Of a stretch of 64,000 bases of DNA, positions 32,385-44,949 are shown piece after piece (within the stretch, counting starts at the first letter, position 1; each line of letters opens with the position of its first letter). The DNA is taken from positions 1 to 64,000 of the forward strand of contig MNCI01005332.1 in assembly GCA_015680685.1 (NCBI GenBank), given 5' to 3'. Origin of the DNA: Gnetum montanum (taxonomy: Eukaryota > Streptophyta > Gnetopsida > Gnetales > Gnetaceae). The notes beneath the pieces were generated by a model, which was not told where the DNA came from, did no database searches, and saw nothing but the letters and a program-made list of their open reading frames with translations. The position numbers and the translations under genes were made by a program.

Positions 32385-33800
32385 TGTAATAGATAGGAAG
32401 ATTAGCTCCATCTTCTTGTCTTTGATAGAGCATGATAGTTATGAAATGGTCAAATTTAGAGAGAGAAAGGTAAAAAGGTTGGTCAAATCATGAAGGATTC
32501 AAGATGGAAATAAAAGTCAAGACCTCTTTGATAGTATAAAAGACCTCTTAACACTTTGCATCCTAGATGAAAGTGTTGGACTTGCAAACTCAATCGGTTA
32601 AAGAGTGGAGATAATTAATAAGATTAGTAATAAAATGATGAATCAATTAGAGAAGACCTTATAAAACACACAAATCTCAAATATTTCTAGACAACAAAAG
32701 AGTCATAATAACTTTAATGTTGTTAGGAGTAATTGCTATACCATCTTTAGATACAAAATAATCTAACATCTTATATGTAAGAACATCAAAGATGCATGTT
32801 TAAAGTTAAGATCAAGGTTGAACTTGTCACAGCAAGTTAAGACTTGGTCTAGGTTAGAACTGTGATCAAATGCTAAAGCAAATTTGATAGTTAAATCATT
32901 AACAAGGTCATTTACTATTTTAAATATCATGTCACTATAAATAAAATTCATAGCACATTAGTAGGTAGATTCAACAATCTTGAGTCTGAAGAGCATTTTA
33001 GCGCAACAAAATATTCCTTGATAAGTTATCAAATCTATATATTATTGGTGCTTTATATTTTTCTAGATTTAATTGTAATGAGAGAATCCATCCATAAAGG
33101 ATAAGAAAGCATGGCCAGCTATCAAGTCTATAAGCTCATTAATGTTTAGTAGTGGAATATCATCTTTAAGCATAACTTGGTTAAGGTCTCGAAAGTCAAT
33201 GCATATATAAATGCCATGATTCTTTTTAGGAACCATAACTATGTTGAAGGCCCAATTAGAATAATCAACAAGATGGATAAACCTAACATTGTAGAGCTTG
33301 ATAATTTCCTCTTTTCTAGTAAGAGATATAGCTAAATTAAATTTTCTAATATTTTGTTTAACATGCTTAGAAATTTCTTCTAATAATATTGTGTTGTACT
33401 AGCCTTGGATCTAGATCAAAAATGTTACTATAGAACTAAGTAAAAGTCATTGGGTACTTCTATAAAGTAGGTAGAATAGCTTTATGATAATCTTAAGAGA
33501 GAAGAGTACTAAGTTGAAGTGTCTTCTATTCACCTTCATTATTAAGTATAGCTAGATCAATTAGGTAGTCATTTGTCAAAGAGGGCTCTCAATCAAGAAA
33601 AGAGATCAGATTGGGAAAATAGTTCATCCTCAATGATGTCTAGAGAAGTTATAAGAGAAGCTACACTTTTTAAAGAAGCTAGATTTGTCTAGAGAAATTA
33701 TAAGAGAAGCTACACTTGTTTAAGGATCCAATGCACCTAATCTATAGAATAGTTTAAGAAACAATACTGAAAAAGGGATGATAGGTAGGTAGCCACGTTA
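32385..33800 (-). pseudogene. reverse transcriptase and start of RNase H of D-prime
   Basis: Minus-strand blocks run from high to low coordinates. VDYSNWAFNIVMVPKK, IDFRDLNQ and DDIPLLNINELID are the fingers; IAGHAFLSFMD has the first catalytic Asp (33300-33090). The connection is IVNDLVNDLTIKFA (32920-32870), where YVDD has become LVND, with KFNLDLNFKHA. Residual RNase H runs to LPIYYIS at the solo LTR. Each block has a close match in element D (for example AGHALLSFMDG), which makes the assignment to the same family firm. Many stops. Confidence 0.8.
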
Positions 33801-34625
33801 ACCTGTACCAAAAATAAAGTGGTTAGAGTCCATGAGAATACTTTTTTAAAAAATAACATGCAACATTAAAACTAGGTGACATTAAAACATTTCACATCAA
33901 AATTAAAACTTTTCAAAGTAAGGTTGTCTTATTGGCCTATATAAACAAAGATAAATAAGAAAATGATATGAAAGCTTTCATTCACAACTTAGTGATTTAG
34001 AAAATGATGCAAGAATAGAGCTAAGAGTAAAAAGCAATAAGTTAGCAACTAGGAGACAAGTAATGACAAGTGGTAGTAGCAAAAAGGAAGGTAGAGGTGG
34101 AACTAGTAGTAGTAGGGAATTTCCATAATCCTACATTATTTCTCCTAGGGCACAAATGTGAGTAACATGAATCCTAGTTAGAAATTTTTAAATTTAGTTA
34201 AGCAAAGTTTTTATGCAAGACACAATAGTGGTAATTGGTTTTTAAGTTTTTGCTGGATTTTCTTACTAGGAAAATCTTATGCTATGTTTGATTTAAATAA
34301 AATTAGCTAAATAATATTGTTTGTAGAGTACAATTTTAGCATTTTAAGTTTGAATTTTCTAGGGAAGAAAAGAACCCCATAGATGATACCTTAGTTTTCA
34401 GGGTTCTTTTGGATGAATTTTTCTTTTCAAAGTTGTAAATTATAATGCATGTTATTATTTAGCAGTTGTAACTAGAGAACAAACCATTTACCTAGGATTT
34501 ATAGTAGATTCAAAACCTATAATCTCGAAACTGTAGTAATTTTATGACTATTACAATGAATAAGGATGCATAGATTACTAGGAAAAGAGATTCAAAAGCT
34601 AAATAATCATTTTAGCAATGATTTT

Positions 34626-37600
34626 GAGTGTGTAGAATGTGGTGTAAGAAGTTTAGAAGCATTTTGATAGAAAATGTTTATGATATTTCATATGCATTTT
34701 TAAGAAACAAGGGTTTATGATTTTGGGAAAGAACACAACATGGAAGAATATGACATAAGAAATTTTGATGTAGAGTATGCAAAGAATGTGCTAAGTCCAA
34801 TGACATAATTAGTGATGTGTCATGTAGAAAGTGTTCATGTAAGATAGCATTTCTACATGATTAAAAATGTTTAATGTGTGACATTTGTTTTAGTCATGAC
34901 ATCAAGCATAGAAGCTAGGTTGACTGTATTTTTTTACAAGAATTGAAGTTAAACATTAAGTAGGCTTTGATGTGAGCATTTATGCAAAGCATCAAATGAT
35001 ATAATATGATAGTTTATGCAAGCTGCAAGCATAAAGCTTGATATACATTAAAATGCATTGATATCAAAAAATCTAATCATTAGAAGAAAAAAATTTTAAT
35101 ACCATGTTTTAGATACGATAGAACTAAGGGTTGCATTATTCATGCAAGGCTATTACAACATTGAGGCTCTTGGTGATTAAGCCAATTTTTTACCTATTGA
35201 TGGATGAGAGGAGCATCCTAGAGAATAAGAGAAGAAAGGAGGGACTATCAAGTGTAAGCACCCATTTGATGATGCCTCACAAGCTTTGGGCTAGGCAAGG
35301 GGCTATCAAGTTTTTGAAGTTTTGCATTAGACACTTTCATGTGGTAATTTGGATAAGGCTAGAAGAAAAAATTATATTAAGAGTTTTGGAGTGTATACTC
35401 CATGGATTCTTCACTGAGCTAATAGAGAGCATCAATAAATGATAGTCAAAGATAGAAGAACTATTCAAGGACATCCTAGTTTACAGGAAATGCTTGGGAA
35501 AATTATGAGAATGGAAGAAGTATTGATAGTTTAGCACTAATAGTACATGTTCCTAGGAACACAGACTTCTGGAGTAATGTTAAATCCACTAGGTTCATAA
35601 ATGTTTGTTGAAAGATGAGTTAGTTTTAAATGATTAGTAAAAATAACTAGCTAAATATTAGTCATGATTAATTATGTTGTGGATATGTAGGTTCATGAAT
35701 CTCGATGTGTAGAGACTAGACCATTTTAAATTTTTGTAAACATTTTTGCAGGACTTATATCAACATCATAAATGTTAGTCATAGGTCATATTCCATTTTG
35801 AGGCCTAATACAAGAGCTCATAGCTTCATTAGGTTTTGGAGAAAATATGAGAATACGGAATGGGTACATTCATTAGGGGGTGAAACCCCATGAGAAAAAT
35901 GCAAAGTGGCCTAAGGTGTTAAGAATCATTCTTGGACCAAAAGGCAAATGTTTATAGTTAAAATTCTTCGTTAGAAATAGATGAAATTTTTCTATCATTA
36001 TACTAACCATTTCATGATGATTATTATAGTCTATAAAAGTTTAGATGACACCAAGTTCATCGACATGCTTGGTAGAAAAGTTTGAGGATAGAACAATAAG
36101 TGAGGCACAAAGTTCCTAGAAGTGGCTTTTTAAAGGGAAAGGGGTAAAGTGTTTTAATAAGTTTAACAAGAAAAGCATTTTATGTAGCTTGGGCTTGAAA
36201 CATCCTTATCCTAGTGCAATAGAATGTGTCGGGTTAATTGGCCTACTTTATGAAAAAAGCCATTTTTGTGTTCATGTGGATTAAAAATAGGTCATCATCA
36301 CCTAGGATTCTATGACATTAATGTATTGGCTTAGCTTCCTAGTGTGAGAAGTTAAAATTGATAGCTCTAAACTTAGTTCAATAGATTTGTAAGTGGTAAA
36401 GGAGTTGGTAGGATTAGAAAAGAGAGACATCATTAATGTCCATAAGGAAGCTAATGAACACTTAAAAAGAAGATCTTCCACTTGTTTGTTAAGCATCTAT
36501 TTTGTAATAAGATCAATAAAAAATGGGAGCTAGTCCCAAGGTAGTTGTATGAGGTTATGTTCCAAGGAAGGGTAGTTAATTGAGCACTAGTTATCTATCA
36601 AGGGATTGTGGAAAAAATAGAGTAACTACCCTAGGAGGACAAGAAAGAAAAGAAAAAGATGATGAGCAAGATTCTCAATTTTTTATTCTATTGTAGACTA
36701 ATAAAGATAATATCAATTTTATTTGTTAGAGTAGGGAAGAAGCAACCAAATGTTCCTTATAAGGAAAACTTTATGCCCTCATTGTATCAACACATAGAAA
36801 GTATAATGTTAGTGTAAAACATCTTTGGTGGGGGTCCTTGGACATCAACATTAAGGATTAGAGAAGAGGTAACATCCTCAATGATAGAAAGTATTGAAGA
36901 GCCATAGAGGAAAATAAGTAGTAACATTGCAGTGAGATATGAGGAAAGTTTGGAAAGTACCTCCAACATAGTGGATAAGAAAAAGGCTTTAAGAATGAAA
37001 AAGCCTCTTTCCTAGGAGGAGGACGTGTCTTCACTAAGTCATTCAATGAAGGTGTCTCAAGAGATGCTACAAGAGAAAGTAAGTAAGTATTTCATCAATG
37101 TCTTTCTTTAACATTAGGTAATTAATTAGACTTAGCAATATTTGCTAAGGCCAAATGACATAAATTTCAAATGTTGAACTTTTAACATAACATTAATTAT
37201 GGATATAGTCCTAAAATAATATGATGTTGATGAGACTTTCTTGTGTCTGTATAGGTTGCTCAAGGGAAGAAAGCCATGGAATGGGAGCCAAAAAGCTTTG
37301 ATCCATCCTTCCTTCCATCCTTGAAGGCTAGAGATATTCTTGCTAACTTACTTTCATTAAAAGAAACCAAAGACACAAATGAATGGAATTTTAATTTAAT
37401 TTTTAACTTTTTTTTCTTGAATTCTAATAAAACATACTAAGAAGAAGAATGAAAGGGTGACAAGATGAGTGAAGGAAGGAACAAACTCATAGACATGGAG
37501 ATTCCTCCCCTAATAGAGATGACTTTATTGTAAGACATACTAGTTTTGAAGGATGAAGATGTAACACCCCTAATAAGTATGCTATGACTCCCCAAGGATG

Positions 37601-40600
37601 TAAATTTAACCTTGAACTAATAACTCAAAAGGAAGTGGTAAAATAGATACAAATTATTATTTAAAATCATAAATACAATAAAGTAATATAGTGTAGAAAA
37701 ATTTTATATTATTTGCATACATAATTAAAGAAAATTTATTTGAAGAAAATTTGAGATTTTTGCAGCCACAAAAAGGTAGATGTTAAAAAATTTCACTAGG
37801 TGCATCATAAAATATCACATAAAATAATGATCCTAACAACACTTGTTTTGCCTCAATTGGACATCTAGAAATAAAGATATTCAAGTTTTAAAATTTTATT
37901 TATTAATTAATAAACTTAAAGAAAATAATTAAATAAAATATCAATACATAATAGACGATATTAAATTTTCCCAAACATATAGTGCACACCAAAACAAAAA
38001 ATGTTCCTTGTAATCTCATGGTCCCAATGGCATAGACAAATAAAACATATCTATCATATTTTATTAGTTATTCATGAAATAGGTACATGAATCAAGTTTC
38101 CAAAAAGTGTACAATTTTTCTATTTTACAAAAATACAAAATATATAGAAGTCATTTTCAAGTGTGGAGGGTCCATCTTGTACAAAAGTGGTTCAAATTTC
38201 CTTCCATGTTCCTCTTCCAATGCTTCCTTTTCTATTCTGGGCTCTGTACATTGAAATATAGGAGGATTGAAAAATCCTAAAATAAGAAAGATTATTTTAT
38301 TTCCACTTCATGGAGCATAAAGGTTATGAGCCAAAAATATCATGATATGGGCTTGGTAAAGGTTTCCAATAAAATACTCAAAAGGTTGCAAGGTTTAAAA
38401 ATGCTAAAATTTTTTCTTAAATCTAAATAAACTTTGAAAATCCAAAGAAAATATGTATATTTTAATTATTTAATCCTTTAGTGGCCAAAGATATCACAAT
38501 TTGTCTAGTAAAGTCCAAAAAATGTATGTTTAATTAGGCATTTCCAAAGGCTAGGTCTTGGTTACTCTCACTACCAAAGGAACTCATTGACAACTCTTGG
38601 AATAACCTCACTACTATCATCATATTAGCCTTGTGATCCAAAATAAGTCACTCATGATTAGGTCTTGGCAATAGCCTTGCTACTAATGTCTTCAACCATC
38701 TAGACACACGTATCATTTAAAGGAAAGGTTTTGACTATGCCCCACCACATACCACTAAACTCAACTACTAAGTATCATGGTCTCAAGTAAATCCATAGCC
38801 TCACATGAACTTATGAATTAAAATTAAGGTAGGAATTCAATTTAACAATCCTTGTTCCCATGGGGTGGGTCCCATTAAAGACACTTTACTACTATATGTA
38901 GATGGGGGTCATCTAAAAGATTCATGGCTACCACTACCAACTGAGCAAATTTGGTCACAAAAATATTATTATTTTATTACAAAAGTCCAAAAGGTGCCCA
39001 AAATAGTGAAAAATCTATAAAAGCTCAAATTTTGCAGAATTCTTGCAAAATCATGTTTATGTCATGATCAGATCCTAAATATTCATAAAATATCGAAGGA
39101 CAATTTGGGTATACTTCTTGCAATTTTCAAAACTCACCAAAAGATAGAAATTGATATGAATAAGATTAAAATATTATTTTCCAAAAAGCCAAAAATTACA
39201 AAAATCTAATAGCATCTTGACATATTAATTAAAATCATAGAAGAATAACAATAAACTAGGAAGTAGAGACGAGAGATGGAGAATCCATAGTAATATGGGG
39301 CATCCACGAGAAAGGAAAATAAAATAACTTCATTACTTGTGTTGGCATGGCTTCCAAAATTTTCTTATGTCTTCCTTTCTCACCTAATCCTTTTAATTAA
39401 TTTTTTCCTTGCTTTGTGTGTCACAACCGAAACCCTTCTTCAAACTATGACAAGATGAATCTAGGATCACTTACTATTTATAAGGGGAAAAATGGAAGAA
39501 ACTTGGCTTAAATTGGCTTCAAAATGGAAATGAAAGGGTAAAAAATGTCTTTATGGAAAAATGTAATTGGATATGGGTTTTGAAAAATAACAGTTGCAAG
39601 GAAAATGGTGGTTGAAAACAAGTGGTTGAGAGGCAACAAGAGAAAGCACGTTAAAAAAAACAATACGGTGTTTAAGAAAAGGTAATATGCATATTACATA
39701 TGTTATATGCACATAGCATATACACTTCATTTTGCATGCACATAAATGTGCTTTCAAGTGATGTTTGACTTTTCCTTTTTGAAAATTTGATTTTTAACTT
39801 TCAATTTCAATTTTCTTTTTCAAAACCAATTTTATAATTTTATTCATAATTTTTCTTCATCCTTTAATGCCCATGCACACAATCACTTATAACATGCATA
39901 TTGAGACTCCATATCAAATTCCATTTGAACCCACAAGATCCTCATTAAGTGGTCTACTAAATTGTACACTGAAATCTCATCTAGGCATGACTTTTCATAG
40001 TCTTCTAGTTCAAATGCCAAAACTTTTATGGTATTTTAGTAAATTAGAAAATATGATATCTTGAGAATTATAACTCTGAATTTAGTGAGTCAAGGATCAA
40101 AATCTACATTTTTGAACATTTTGGATATATTGGTAATGTCAAAGTTTAGCTAGAACATCATCCTAAGGTACTTCTTTAAGAAATCTAGTTTATGAAATAT
40201 TAGATTATAATTAAAAATGAACTCCAAATTCTCATTTAATGGTAGATGGTAACAAGGGATATGGTTTAGGTAGGATCAAGGTCCATAATTGCTCCATGAA
40301 TAAATTATTACATAAGCATAAGCACATAATAAAATAATAATAAAATAAAATGATACATAACTAGATGTGCATAATAAAGTATAAATGTGCATATCCAAAT
40401 AGTTGTAAAAGCATGATAACTGACAAAAGAAAAACTTCTTCGGGTAATTGGATTTTAACATTTAATCATAAAATATAAAGTAAACCTATGATTGAGCTTC
40501 AGCAATAGTAGAATAAAGGATACAAGCCTTTAACAAAACATCCTAGCAAGTAGTCACTTATGTGAGAAACCAATAACAATAACAATAGTAGTAATGATAG

Positions 40601-42087
40601 TAATGTAATCCTATGTTTTCATCAAGAATATTAGAGCTAATTCATTGAAATGCATGTGACAATATGAAAGAATCAATCATATGCATTAAATTAAATAACT
40701 AAACCTTGCAAATTCTTACGTATTGATAAAAAAGGTTTGCAAGTAGATAAAAAAGTAAGAAATTTTAAGCTCTCTGCTTCATACGATAAGTTACAAATTT
40801 AACATGATGCCAAAGATAATATGACAATGCATGTAAGTTAGAGTTAAATAGCCAATACTTAACTTTTATAGAAATGAAGGAAAAAATTTAGGCTTGTGTT
40901 AAGGATAAGCAACTAATGTTGGAAGGGCTAATGGAGGACATGGAGAGGAAGTTAAACTTACTCTCTGGAAGGAAACATATGTATAACTTGTATTATTATC
41001 ATAAAGAAGTAGCTTTTCATCAATTAAACAAAATTGATGCAACTATTTATTGTAGATATAGAAATAAAACTAGATAAGGATCAAGTTACTTTGAAAGATT
41101 CAATAATAAACATTGACATGGCTACTAAAAATGTAGCTACAAAGAAAATAAGTACATCTTTAAACTATGCCAAGGACATGGTAGTGTTAGCGATTGAGCA
41201 AGCTAATTTTGACATTATACATTTGGATTCACTAGAGTAGGCATGTAAAAAGGAGAAACACAAGTGTCAAATAAAAATGCTATTAGGCTAGGTGAAGTTG
41301 TTAGAAACTAAAATTGCTAGCAGCACTATGCTAAGGCATAATCCTTCACCTCATGCATATTGGTGAAAGAAAAATACAGCCTTGGCATTTCAAAAACCTA
41401 TGATGGAATATAAGACATTTGTAATGATGATGATCCATTCTATGAAAAGCCTTAGGAATTTTGTGTTAGCATGGGAGAGTACCACTAATTGTTGAAGGAA
41501 AATAAAGATTTGTACAGAGACAAGGAAATAAGATATTTATTTATTCAATAGACTGAAATGGAAAAATTACTTCACAATTTCGCAAATAATATGGTGGTTT
41601 ATTTATTAAATAGACTAAAATGGAAAATTACCACATCGAAAGAACAACAAAGAGCCTAATTGAATAAAATGGAAAATTACCACATGGAAAATTACAACGG
41701 AAGCTAATTGAATAAGAGGATGAGGACAACATCACCCTAGAAGAGTTAAGAGTCTATGAAAAAGAGTATACTAGTATTTTATCTAAGATCCCCATCTAAA
41801 AAAGCTTAGAAACGTCTAATCTGAGTTTGGAAAATATGGAAGAGAGGATTTTAGAAATGTACAAAGATAAGCAAGGTAAATCTTATTTATCACCTTATAT
41901 TTTGAAAATTTATCTTACATAAGAAATTGGACTACTTTTTATTTATCTCTAGCATTGTGCAGAACCATGAGAAAGCAATTAGGAACCAAGTACAGTAGTA
42001 GATTCAAATCCCATGCAGATTGATAATGATGAAGAAGAGAAGAAGCTAGTTGTTGGAAGTAAGGATCAATGTGCAGCAGAAGAATAA
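34626..42087 (+). pseudogene. decayed antisense FCP1-like gene of D-prime
   Basis: Plus-strand pieces matching exons of the 54456-58512 gene, in the same order. At 35110-35442 are LLVIKPIFYLL (HAD motif I position, Asp lost) and FLKFCIRHFHVVIW. At 35565-35600 is LNPLGS, matching QNPPGT. At about 35850 is ENTEWVH, matching QNLKWVH. At 37480-37558 is LIDMEIPPLIEM, matching LTPEIGAVIL. At 40890-40975 is LMLEGLMEDMERKL, matching FMEGVVSDMIKCL. At 41034-41880 is coiled-coil text ending at GTAAAT. At 42000-42087 is an acidic end with NDEEEKK and a stop. A Cys-rich stretch (CVECG, SCRKCSC, CLMCDICF) at 34630-34920 has no counterpart seen in element D. The gene is interrupted from about 37560. Confidence 0.6.
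37560..40800. mobile_element. probable LTR-type insertion in the antisense gene of D-prime (right end unresolved)
   Basis: Begins TGTAACACCCC, a common gypsy LTR start, in the middle of text matching exon 5 of the antisense gene; exon 6-like text resumes near 40870. The insert is about 3.2 kb, AT-rich and without a pol gene. I could not find its CA end or a target duplication matching GAAGA on the left, so a solo LTR is only inferred. Confidence 0.4.
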
Positions 42088-42880
42088 GAGACATATAAAA
42101 TGCAATATTAGTTTTCACGCATAGTTTTTATACATTAGTTGTATATGACACATAACATTAGTTTTGACATATACTAATTGTAAATGATGCTTTATATATA
42201 TATGACACATAATGTCAATTGTTGTAATGAAGTCCATAAAAGATGTAATAGTTAATGTAAAGTAGTAAAGAAGCATTTTCTACTTTATCCCTTATTTCAC
42301 TGTTATAGTTTGACATAATATTTTATAAATAATGTAAATTATAAAGCATGTTTTTCTATCTTACTAATGATGTTACTAGCCAAACTATATGAGATAGAAA
42401 TTAACAAGAACCAAATGCTAGGCAAAAAATGAGAAAATGTCATGAACTTTAAAAGGAACTAAACCTAATAGGTGCTAGTAGATGTACATCACTCCCAAAA
42501 AAAATCAATGATATTCATAAGGAAGTAGTTAACAAGAAATTATTTAAAATGGTACAAGGTAAGATGAAACTTGACTAGAAATATTGCTGTGAGTAGTAGC
42601 ATGGGAAGGATAAGATGGAATTTTCTTCTTTATAGAGGAGATATCAACCTCACCAAAGCCTAAGTTAATCAAATCAACATCTGTGTTAGACTCATCATTT
42701 AAATCTATCAAGTCTCCATTAGTAGAGTTAGAAACGTTAGGATGAGAAGATACTATAGGCTTACCTACAGGCTTGAGGTGGGAATTGGATCATTTATTGT
42801 TAAGTAAAAAAGGTTGTGTCTCATAATCTAAGCATGAATTACTTAGAACTCAGGTGTTAGCATAGATTATTACTTTATGA
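42088..42880. other. spacer between antisense gene remnant and protease remnant of D-prime
   Basis: AT-rich, no open frame of interest. It corresponds in position to 58513-59076 of element D, but the repeats found there are not visible here. Confidence 0.4.
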
Positions 42881-43290
42881 TCATAAAAGAGAAAATGTAT
42901 CTCTTAATAAATGGAAGATGAAACCATGTGGTGTTGAGCTAGCCATGGTCATCCTATTATTTATTCATACTAGGACACTCATGTATGATCATGAAGAAAG
43001 CTTCAGATTATATAGAGCCGTAAAAAGTAAAAGACAACCTAATGGAACCTATAACTTCAACTTGAGTACAACTAAAAGAAAAAAGATTGGTATAGATTTC
43101 TTTGAATGTTACTTGATGATGGAGACCAAAGTACTTGATAATAGTCCATGTGGTCACATTAGATAATAGATCACCATCAACATGTATTAGTGATATACCA
43201 ATATAGGTGACACTTTAGTCATTATGTATGTTGGTAATTGGCAGCTATTCCTAGTCTTTAATTCAACCTTGATATTATGATCTAACTAGA
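42880..43290 (-). pseudogene. protease remnant of D-prime
   Basis: Minus-strand text has HVDGDLLSNV and IIKYFGL (43180-43110), matching HVDDGVAANVI and IVDKLGL of element D, and then PWLAQHHMVSSSIY (42960-42910), matching SWLVQLRVVSSPIHQ. The match fixes the element as the same family as D and shows that protease and RT are about 9 kb apart here. 43290-43640 shows no recognisable feature. Confidence 0.7.
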
Positions 43291-43639
43291 ATATATCATT
43301 TATGCTTATTGATGTTCAACAAGTTAATTTTGTTGATCTAGAAGAAGATGAATAATATCAAGACATCATATAAATACCTTTAAATGTGATAGACTTCTAA
43401 ACATCTTTTCTCAACTTAAAAAATGTTCTCTATAAGTAATCTAAATACATTTCTATCATCAATCCTATCATTATATGTCATGTCATAGTCTTAGATGTTC
43501 TTCTATGTTGTCTAAGTTAAGATAAAGCTCAAATAATCTTGGAACAAGTATACTTTAGTGTATGTGGTGGTCATTTAGAATTTAAGTTCCTCGTAGCTTG
43601 TATCATCTCCCTAAGTTATTAGTAGCCTACTATGTCTAT

Positions 43640-44220
43640 GAGTACTTGCACCATTATTCAGATCTATAATACTTTTCAATGTCATGCCCCTTTTTCATGT
43701 ATCATCTTAGAAACTTTGAACTTCAAAAACTATATGGTCCTTCTAGAAGTGCAATTTGAAACTTATAGGTTCTATTAATTCACTATCTTTTGCAAGTTAT
43801 TAATTCAGTATAAAAACCACTAAATACTTCATAAAAATGAGGTAAAGTCATTTCTTTGAAGTTTTCCACATTTAAATGTGGTATTCCACTTTAAATTATT
43901 ATTGATAATGGATCCAAGTTCAAAAGAAAAGAAGTTGCTAAGTTCTACAATTAATAACAAATCATCGAGTCATTTTTATCTTCTTATTATCCCTAATCTA
44001 ATTTTTAACTTAAGTTCACTAATAAATTATTGATATACCTACTCAAAACCATGGTTGATAATTCTCAGAAAAATTGGCATAGTTATCTATTCCACATTCT
44101 TTCAGTATATCAAACTACTTTCTACAATGTCGTTTGTCAAATCCCATATATATTATCCTATGGATCTAAAGATATGCTACCAATTACACTAGATGTATCC
44201 TCTTTACAACAACATTGAAT
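43640..44220 (+). pseudogene. gypsy integrase fragment
   Basis: Plus-strand text includes IIDNGSKF (second catalytic Asp block), SFLSSYYP, a degraded NGxAE region, TMVDNSQKNWHSYL and LSYGSKDMLPITLDV, the usual C-terminal half of a Tat-type integrase. It lies opposite in strand to D-prime and ends just before the element 3 LTR, so it is a separate insertion or a rearranged piece. Confidence 0.75.
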
Positions 44221-44279
44221 AATTCCATGACAATGAAAAAAATAATAAGATGTGTTGTGATGAGCCATGTTTTCTTAGG

Positions 44280-44385
44280 TTTCGTCGATGAGGCCTCATT
44301 GACACGACCTCGTCTATGTGACCTCGTCAATGCAGCCACATCGATGTGAGATTTGATGCATTGACATGGCCTCATCAACACAGTG
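44280..44385. repeat. short repeats in element 3 LTR upstream of TATA
   Basis: Recurring gacctcgtc/gaggcctcat/tgcattgac units, some complementary to each other (tcgatgaggcctcattgacac). They occupy the same slot before the TATA box as the unrelated repeat blocks of elements 1 and 2. Confidence 0.65.
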
Positions 44386-44397
44386 TCTATTTTGACC

Positions 44398-44405
44398 TAT
44401 AAATA
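44398..44405 (+). promoter_or_regulatory. TATA box of element 3 LTR
   Basis: TATAAATA in the context GACCTATAAATACATAC. Confidence 0.6.
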
Positions 44406-44949
44406 CATACTTATCCACCATGTTAATGACATCTTATGTCATAGTTGTACCAGAGCTCTTGTAGTTTTCTTGCTTGAAAGTTAGAATATTTTTCTAAGTA
44501 CCAACAAAAGAGTCAAAGCGTATGGATCTTTATTCGATCATTGTTGTACCTGAGCACAGTAGTGTGTTCAATAATAAAGATGAGCTTTCTAATAAACCTT
44601 ATAGAACTTTGAAATATATTAATTGTTTATTTATGCATTTAATGTTTTATGTAATTTTATTTAATGCTTTATGTAATTAAGTAATAAATTAAGAGAAATT
44701 AAATAGTGGTTAATTAAGCACATAAGTATGACCACTTCAAGCATATACTTAGCACTTGGTAATCCCAGTAACACTTACTAATTGGTAACCTAGTGGTGTT
44801 AAACATGTTTAGGATGTGTACGACAAGTGGGAATGGATGCTTATGTTAGGATTAGTTAAATGTTAGCTAGTTATATTAAATTAGCAATTAAATTACTTTA
44901 TTCATCATAGGATAATGAACGTAGGCCCCACCATGAATGAAGGGATAGC

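Larger units (their letters stand above)
27489..43300 (-). mobile_element. old Tat-type gypsy element D-prime, nested host of later insertions
   Basis: Minus-strand remnants occur in pol order from right to left: protease (43290-42880), RT (33800-32760), RNase H (32620-32385 continued at 29097-28620) and integrase (27900-27600). Several text blocks match element D closely. Between RT and protease lies a plus-strand gene remnant (34626-42087), as in element D. Insertions into it: element 2 at 27489 (in integrase), a solo LTR at 29103-32379 (in RNase H) and an insertion beginning near 37560. No LTRs of its own were identified. It is very AT-rich and full of stops. Confidence 0.75.
44256..44907 (+). 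repeat. 5' LTR of Athila-type element 3 (3' part deleted)
   Basis: Starts TGTGATGAGCC, like TGTGATGCATC of element 2. It carries a repeat block (44280-44385), TATAAATA (44398-44405), an ACAATAAAGATGAGCTTT-like R region also found in elements 1 and 2, and the block GGTAATCCCAGTAACAC shared with their LTRs in inverse orientation. A copy of tgtgt precedes it but no matching target copy can be checked. Confidence 0.75.

Noticed and set aside
37560-40480. Complete second solo LTR with defined ends
   Set aside because: Only the TGTAACACCCC start is convincing; no CA end with a matching target copy could be found.
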